Part shown: in pieces, positions 60,506 through 64,000 of the stretch
Layout: each line of letters starts with the position of its first letter
Numbering within the stretch: position 1 is the first letter of the stretch
Assembly: GCF_030386795.1 (NCBI RefSeq)
Contig: NZ_JANUQM010000003.1
Location: forward strand, 682,001 to 746,000
Direction: 5' to 3'
DNA from: Streptomyces sp. S.PNR 29
Lineage (GTDB): Bacteria; Actinomycetota; Actinomycetes; Streptomycetales; Streptomycetaceae
DNA: 64,000 bases
Notes under the pieces: model-generated
The model's input: the letters and a program-made list of their open reading frames with translations, nothing else
The model's database searches: none
What the model was told of the DNA's origin: nothing
Made by a program: the position numbers and the translations under genes

Positions 60506-60650
60506 AACCCCGCCCCTACCTGCACCACCGGCGCAGAACTTAGGGGTGTTCGTGGTCCTGAACTGGGGCCGGGATCCAGGTCCCGGCCTCATAGCCTGCA
60601 AACAGGCCTGTCTTTCGCGCATTGACGAAACACGTGAGTGGGAGTTGAGC
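60506..60650 (+). promoter_or_regulatory. PKS-3/PKS-4 intergenic region: TAGGGG motif and two hairpins
   Basis: AACCCCGCCCCT (60506-60517) repeats a sequence from the PKS-1 promoter region. TAGGGGTG follows at 60541-60548. A perfect 8-bp stem GGCCGGGA/TCCCGGCC (60567-60588, loop TCCAGG) and a smaller stem GCCTG/CAGGC (60594-60607) follow without a long T-run, so termination is uncertain. GGGAG at 60640-60644 is the ribosome site for ATG 60651. An internal promoter or attenuator is likely. Confidence 0.5.
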
Positions 60651-63600
60651 ATGAGCAGTTCCATGTCGGAGGTCGTCGACGCGCTGCGGGCCTCGCTGCT
60701 GGAGAACGAGCGGCTGCGGCGGCAGAACCAGCAACTCGCCTCCGCCTCTTCGGAGCCCGTCGCGATCGTCGGCATCGGCTGCCGCTACCCCGGCGGCGTG
60801 CGCGACACCGAGGGCCTGTGGCGGCTGGTCTCCGAAGGCCGGGACGTCATGTCCGACTTCCCCACCGACCGCGGCTGGGAGAACTGGGACGTGCCCACCG
60901 CACGGACGGGTGCCTTCCTCCACGACGCCGGGAACTTCGACCCCGCCTTCTTCCGCATCTCTCCGCGTGAGGCCAGGGCGATGGACCCGCAGCAGCGGCT
61001 GCTGCTGGAGACCTCCTGGGAGGCACTGGAACGGGCCGGTATCGACCCCGGCACGCTCAAGGGCAGCCGGACCGGGGTGTTCATCGGCGGAGCCCCGCAG
61101 GAGTACGGCGCGCTGGTGATGAACTCGGAGGAAGCCGCGGGCGGTTACGCGCTCACCGGCGCCCCGGGCAGCGTGCTCTCCGGCCGCGTGTCCTACGTGC
61201 TGGGCCTGGAAGGCCCCGCGGTGACCGTGGACACGGCGTGCTCCTCCTCCCTCGTCGCCCTGCACCTCGCCATCAAGTCGCTGCGCACCGGCGAATGCGA
61301 CCTCGCCCTCGCGGGCGGCGTCCTGGTGCTGGTCACCCCCTCCATCTTCGCCGAGTTCTCCGCGACCGGCGGATCGGCCGGCGACGGCCGCTGCAAGGCG
61401 TTCGCGGCCTCGGCGGACGGCACCGGCTGGGGCGAGGGCGCGGGCGTCGTCGCCATCCAGCGCCTCTCCGACGCGCTCCGGGACGGCAACCCCGTGCTGG
61501 CGGTGATCCGTGGCTCGGCGGTGAACCAGGACGGTGCGTCGAACGGCCTGAGCGCGCCGAACGGACCGTCGCAGCAGCGGGTGATCCGTGCCGCGCTGGC
61601 CAACGCGGGCCTGACGCCGGCGGACGTGGACATGGTGGAGGCGCACGGCACGGGCACGACACTCGGCGACCCCATCGAGGCCGAGGCGCTGCTCGCCACC
61701 TACGGCCAGGACCGCCCGGCCGACCGGCCGCTGTGGCTCGGCACCCTGAAGTCCAACATCGGCCACACTCAGGCCGCGGCCGGCATCTCCGGCGTCATCA
61801 AGGCCACCCTCGCGCTCCAGCACGGCGTCATGCCCAAGACGCTGCACGTGGACGAGCCGACCCCGCAGGTCGACTGGTCGGCGGGTGCGGTGGAGCTGCT
61901 GACCGAGGCACGGGAATGGCCGGAGACAGGGCAGCCGCGCCGCGTGGGTGTGTCCTCGTTCGGAATCAGCGGGACGAACGCCCACGTGATCCTGGAGCAG
62001 GCTCCCGAGGCCGCACCGGAGGAACAGGCCTACGGGGACGCGCCGGCGGAGCTGCCGGTGACGCCGTGGGTGGTCACCGGCCGGAACGAGGCGGCGCTGC
62101 GCGAGCAGGCCGCACGGCTGCTGGACCACCTCACGCAGCAGCCCGGCCTGAGCCCGAAGGACGTGGGCTTCTCGCTGGTCGGGACACGGTCGGCGTTCGA
62201 GCAGCGCGCGGTCGTGGTCGGCAGCGACCTGGCGGCGCTGACGGAGGGCGTCCGCGCCTTGGCGGCCCAGGAGCCGAGCCCGGATGTGATCGCGGGCACG
62301 GCCGAGGCCCGCGGCGGCATCGTGTTCGTGTTCCCGGGTCAGGGGTCGCAGTGGGTCGGTATGGGGCGGGAGTTGTGGGATGCCTCGCCGGTCTTCGCCG
62401 AGTCGATGGTGGCGTGTGAGCGTGCGCTGGCGCCGTTCGTGGACTGGTCGCTGAAGGACGTGGTGTTCCGCGACGCCGAGGACCCGTTGTGGGCGCGGGT
62501 GGATGTGGTGCAGCCGGTGTTGTGGGCGGTGATGGTGTCGCTGGCTGCGGTGTGGCGGTCGTTCGGGGTGGAGCCGGCGGCGGTGGTGGGTCACTCGCAG
62601 GGTGAGGTGGCTGCTGCGTGTGTGGCTGGTGGGTTGTCGTTGGAGGACGGTGCGCGGGTGGTCGCGGTGCGCTCGCGGCTGGTGCGGGAGAAGCTGTCGG
62701 GCCGGGGCGGAATGGTCTCGGTGGCGCTTCCGGTGGAGGCGGTGGAAGAGCGGCTGGCCCGGTTCGAAGGCCGGATCGGGGTGGCGGCGGTGAACGGGCC
62801 GTCCTCCGTGGTGGTGTCCGGTGAGGTCGAGGCGCTGGACGCGCTGCTGGCGGAGTGCGAGGAGGCGGGGGTGCGGGCCCGTCGTATCGCGGTGGACTAC
62901 GCCTCCCACTCGGCGCAGGTCGACGCTCTCAACGAGGAACTGCTCTCCGAGCTGGCCGAGTTGAAGCCGCGGTCGTCGTCGGTGGCGTTCTATTCGACGG
63001 TGACCGGTGAGCGGCTGGACACGGCCGGGCTGGACGCCCGGTACTGGGTGACGAACCTGCGTGAGCGGGTCAACTTCGAGCCGGTCACGCGCCTGCTGGC
63101 GGAGAAGGGGGCCGGGGTCTTCGTCGAGTCCAGCCCTCACCCGGTGCTCACCGTGGCGGTGACGGAGACCGGCGAGGCGGCGGACCGCCCGGTCGTGGCC
63201 GTGGGTTCGCTGCGACGCGAGGAGGGTGGTCTTCAGCGGTTCCTGACCTCGCTGGCCGAGGCGTACGTCGCCGGTGTCCCGGTGGACTGGTCGGTGACGT
63301 TCGCCGGGAGCGGCGCCCGCCGGGTGGCTCTGCCGACGTACGCCTTCCAGCATCAGCGCTACTGGCTGGACGACGTGGTGTTGCCGGGGCAGGGCGGTGG
63401 TGGTTCGTCCGATCCGGCGGACGCGGCGTTCTGGGGTGCGGTGGAGCGCGCGGACGTCGAGAGTGTGGCCTCGCTGGTGGACGGGGCGGACGCGCAGGTG
63501 TGGGAGTCGGTGCTTCCGGCCCTGTCGGCCTGGCGCAACGGCCGTCGTACGCAGACGGTCATCGACTCGTGGCGGTACCGGACGGTGTGGCGTTCGGTGA

Positions 63601-64000
63601 CGGTGCCGTCGGCGGTTTCACTGAATGGCCGGTGGCTGGTGGTCAGCCCCGGCAAGGGCGCTCCGGTGGAGCAGGTCACTCAGGCGCTGGCGTCGGCGGG
63701 TGCCGAGGCACGGGTGCTGGAGGCGGCGCCTGCGGATCGTGGGGCCTTGGCGGAATGGTTCGCCGGGGCGGGTGAGATCGCCGGTGTGGTGTCGCTGCTG
63801 GCGTGGGACGAGGACGAGGCACTGTCGTCGTCGCTCGCGCTGGTGCAGGCCCATGCGGACGCCGGGCTGTCGGCGCCGGTATGGGTCCTGACTCAGGGTG
63901 CGGCGGCCGTGGGTTCGGACGACGCCGTCCGCGCGGCGCAGACGTCGTTGTGGGCGTGGGGTCAGGTCGTCGGTCTGGAACTGCCCGGTGTGTGGGGCGG
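60651..64000 (+). CDS. Modular type I PKS-4, 3'-truncated by the window: KS-AT(methylmalonyl)-KR start
   Basis: About 1116 codons from ATG 60651 (GGGAG six bases upstream), open to the window end. The N-terminal docking helix [18 protein letters not shown] is of a different class from those of PKS-2 and PKS-3. KS with DTACSSS near residue 197; AT with [16 protein letters not shown] and DYASHS, hence methylmalonyl. After the AT comes [17 protein letters not shown], the structural half of a KR with no DH before it; the window ends inside it ([16 protein letters not shown]). From about 62,300 codons shift to G/T-ending ones, unlike the KS just before. The module does not fit position 9 of an oligomycin-type chain; positions 11, 13 or 15 fit better. 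Confidence 0.93.
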   Translation, partial: MSSSMSEVVDALRASLLENERLRRQNQQLASASSEPVAIVGIGCRYPGGVRDTEGLWRLVSEGRDVMSDFPTDRGWENWDVPTARTGAFLHDAGNFDPAFFRISPREARAMDPQQRLLLETSWEALERAGIDPGTLKGSRTGVFIGGAPQEYGALVMNSEEAAGGYALTGAPGSVLSGRVSYVLGLEGPAVTVDTACSSSLVALHLAIKSLRTGECDLALAGGVLVLVTPSIFAEFSATGGSAGDGRCKAFAASADGTGWGEGAGVVAIQRLSDALRDGNPVLAVIRGSAVNQDGASNGLSAPNGPSQQRVIRAALANAGLTPADVDMVEAHGTGTTLGDPIEAEALLATYGQDRPADRPLWLGTLKSNIGHTQAAAGISGVIKATLALQHGVMPKTLHVDEPTPQVDWSAGAVELLTEAREWPETGQPRRVGVSSFGISGTNAHVILEQAPEAAPEEQAYGDAPAELPVTPWVVTGRNEAALREQAARLLDHLTQQPGLSPKDVGFSLVGTRSAFEQRAVVVGSDLAALTEGVRALAAQEPSPDVIAGTAEARGGIVFVFPGQGSQWVGMGRELWDASPVFAESMVACERALAPFVDWSLKDVVFRDAEDPLWARVDVVQPVLWAVMVSLAAVWRSFGVEPAAVVGHSQGEVAAACVAGGLSLEDGARVVAVRSRLVREKLSGRGGMVSVALPVEAVEERLARFEGRIGVAAVNGPSSVVVSGEVEALDALLAECEEAGVRARRIAVDYASHSAQVDALNEELLSELAELKPRSSSVAFYSTVTGERLDTAGLDARYWVTNLRERVNFEPVTRLLAEKGAGVFVESSPHPVLTVAVTETGEAADRPVVAVGSLRREEGGLQRFLTSLAEAYVAGVPVDWSVTFAGSGARRVALPTYAFQHQRYWLDDVVLPGQGGGGSSDPADAAFWGAVERADVESVASLVDGADAQVWESVLPALSAWRNGRRTQTVIDSWRYRTVWRSVTVPSAVSLNGRWLVVSPGKGAPVEQVTQALASAGAEARVLEAAPADRGALAEWFAGAGEIAGVVSLLAWDEDEALSSSLALVQAHADAGLSAPVWVLTQGAAAVGSDDAVRAAQTSLWAWGQVVGLELPGVWG
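60765..64000 (+). other. First module of PKS-4 (partial): KS-AT(methylmalonyl)-KR
   Basis: KS catalytic Cys in VDTACSSSL, with [10 protein letters not shown] and [11 protein letters not shown]is motifs present, so active. FFRISPREA replaces the more common FFGISPREA. The AT is methylmalonyl type by YASH and GHSQG. No DH hotdog sequence lies between AT and the KR structural region. The KR catalytic half is outside the window. Confidence 0.85.

Noticed and set aside
60622..60627. TTGACG as -35 box for PKS-4
   Set aside because: Only 23 bases remain before the start codon, leaving no room for a -10 box and leader.
60954..60980. FFRISPREA in the KS of PKS-4 as a damaging change
   Set aside because: Arg or Met variants at this position occur in active KS domains as far as I recall; catalytic Cys and both His motifs are intact.

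Overview
The window is very high-GC DNA with C/G-ending codons, frequent GTG starts and giant modular type I polyketide synthase (PKS) genes. All of this points to a Streptomyces chromosome.

Layout. (1) 1-4404: housekeeping genes on the + strand: 3' end of a Sua5/YrdC protein, a low-molecular-weight phosphatase-like protein whose catalytic Cys is Ser, serine hydroxymethyltransferase (glyA), and a membrane sugar-1-phosphate transferase (WecA/TagO type). In S. coelicolor, as I recall, this block lies immediately upstream of the F1Fo ATP synthase operon. (2) 4416-6885: two minus-strand genes, a shortened acyl-CoA mutase-like protein and a calcineurin-type metallophosphoesterase, with G/T-skewed non-coding DNA between them. 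(3) 7307-15552: accessory and regulatory part of a biosynthetic cluster: type II thioesterase with a clear terminator, two large LAL-type LuxR regulators and a cytochrome P450. (4) 15833-64000: four modular PKS genes, the last cut by the window end.

PKS reading. PKS-1 carries a KSQ loading module (acetate from malonate) and modules 1-3. PKS-2 carries modules 4-6 and PKS-3 modules 7-8. Predicted processing is: M1 malonyl, OH; M2 methylmalonyl, OH; M3 malonyl, fully reduced; M4 malonyl-like, ketone (dead KR); M5 methylmalonyl, OH; M6 malonyl, OH (collapsed DH); M7 unusual (ethylmalonyl-type) AT, fully reduced; M8 malonyl, alkene. This matches C34 to C17 of the oligomycin/rutamycin spiroketal macrolides: 2-hydroxypropyl tail, C27 spiro-ketone, C24 methyl, C23 oxygen, C20 ethyl, C18=C19 alkene. 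Two LAL regulators, a P450 and a type II thioesterase also fit an oligomycin-type cluster. The malonyl-like AT4 suggests the 26-demethyl (oligomycin D/rutamycin A) series, or a relaxed AT.

PKS-4 begins with a methylmalonyl AT and a KR but no DH, and has a different class of N-terminal docking helix. It therefore does not fit module 9, and gene order is probably not colinear from here on.

Most notable points: a predicted ATP-synthase-inhibitor cluster lying where the atp operon would be expected to follow; a recurring TAGGGG motif in the promoter regions; tandem promoters before the first regulator; and signs of recent domain shuffling (a 287-bp exact repeat between KS1 and KS3, and a 38-codon duplication beside KR1).
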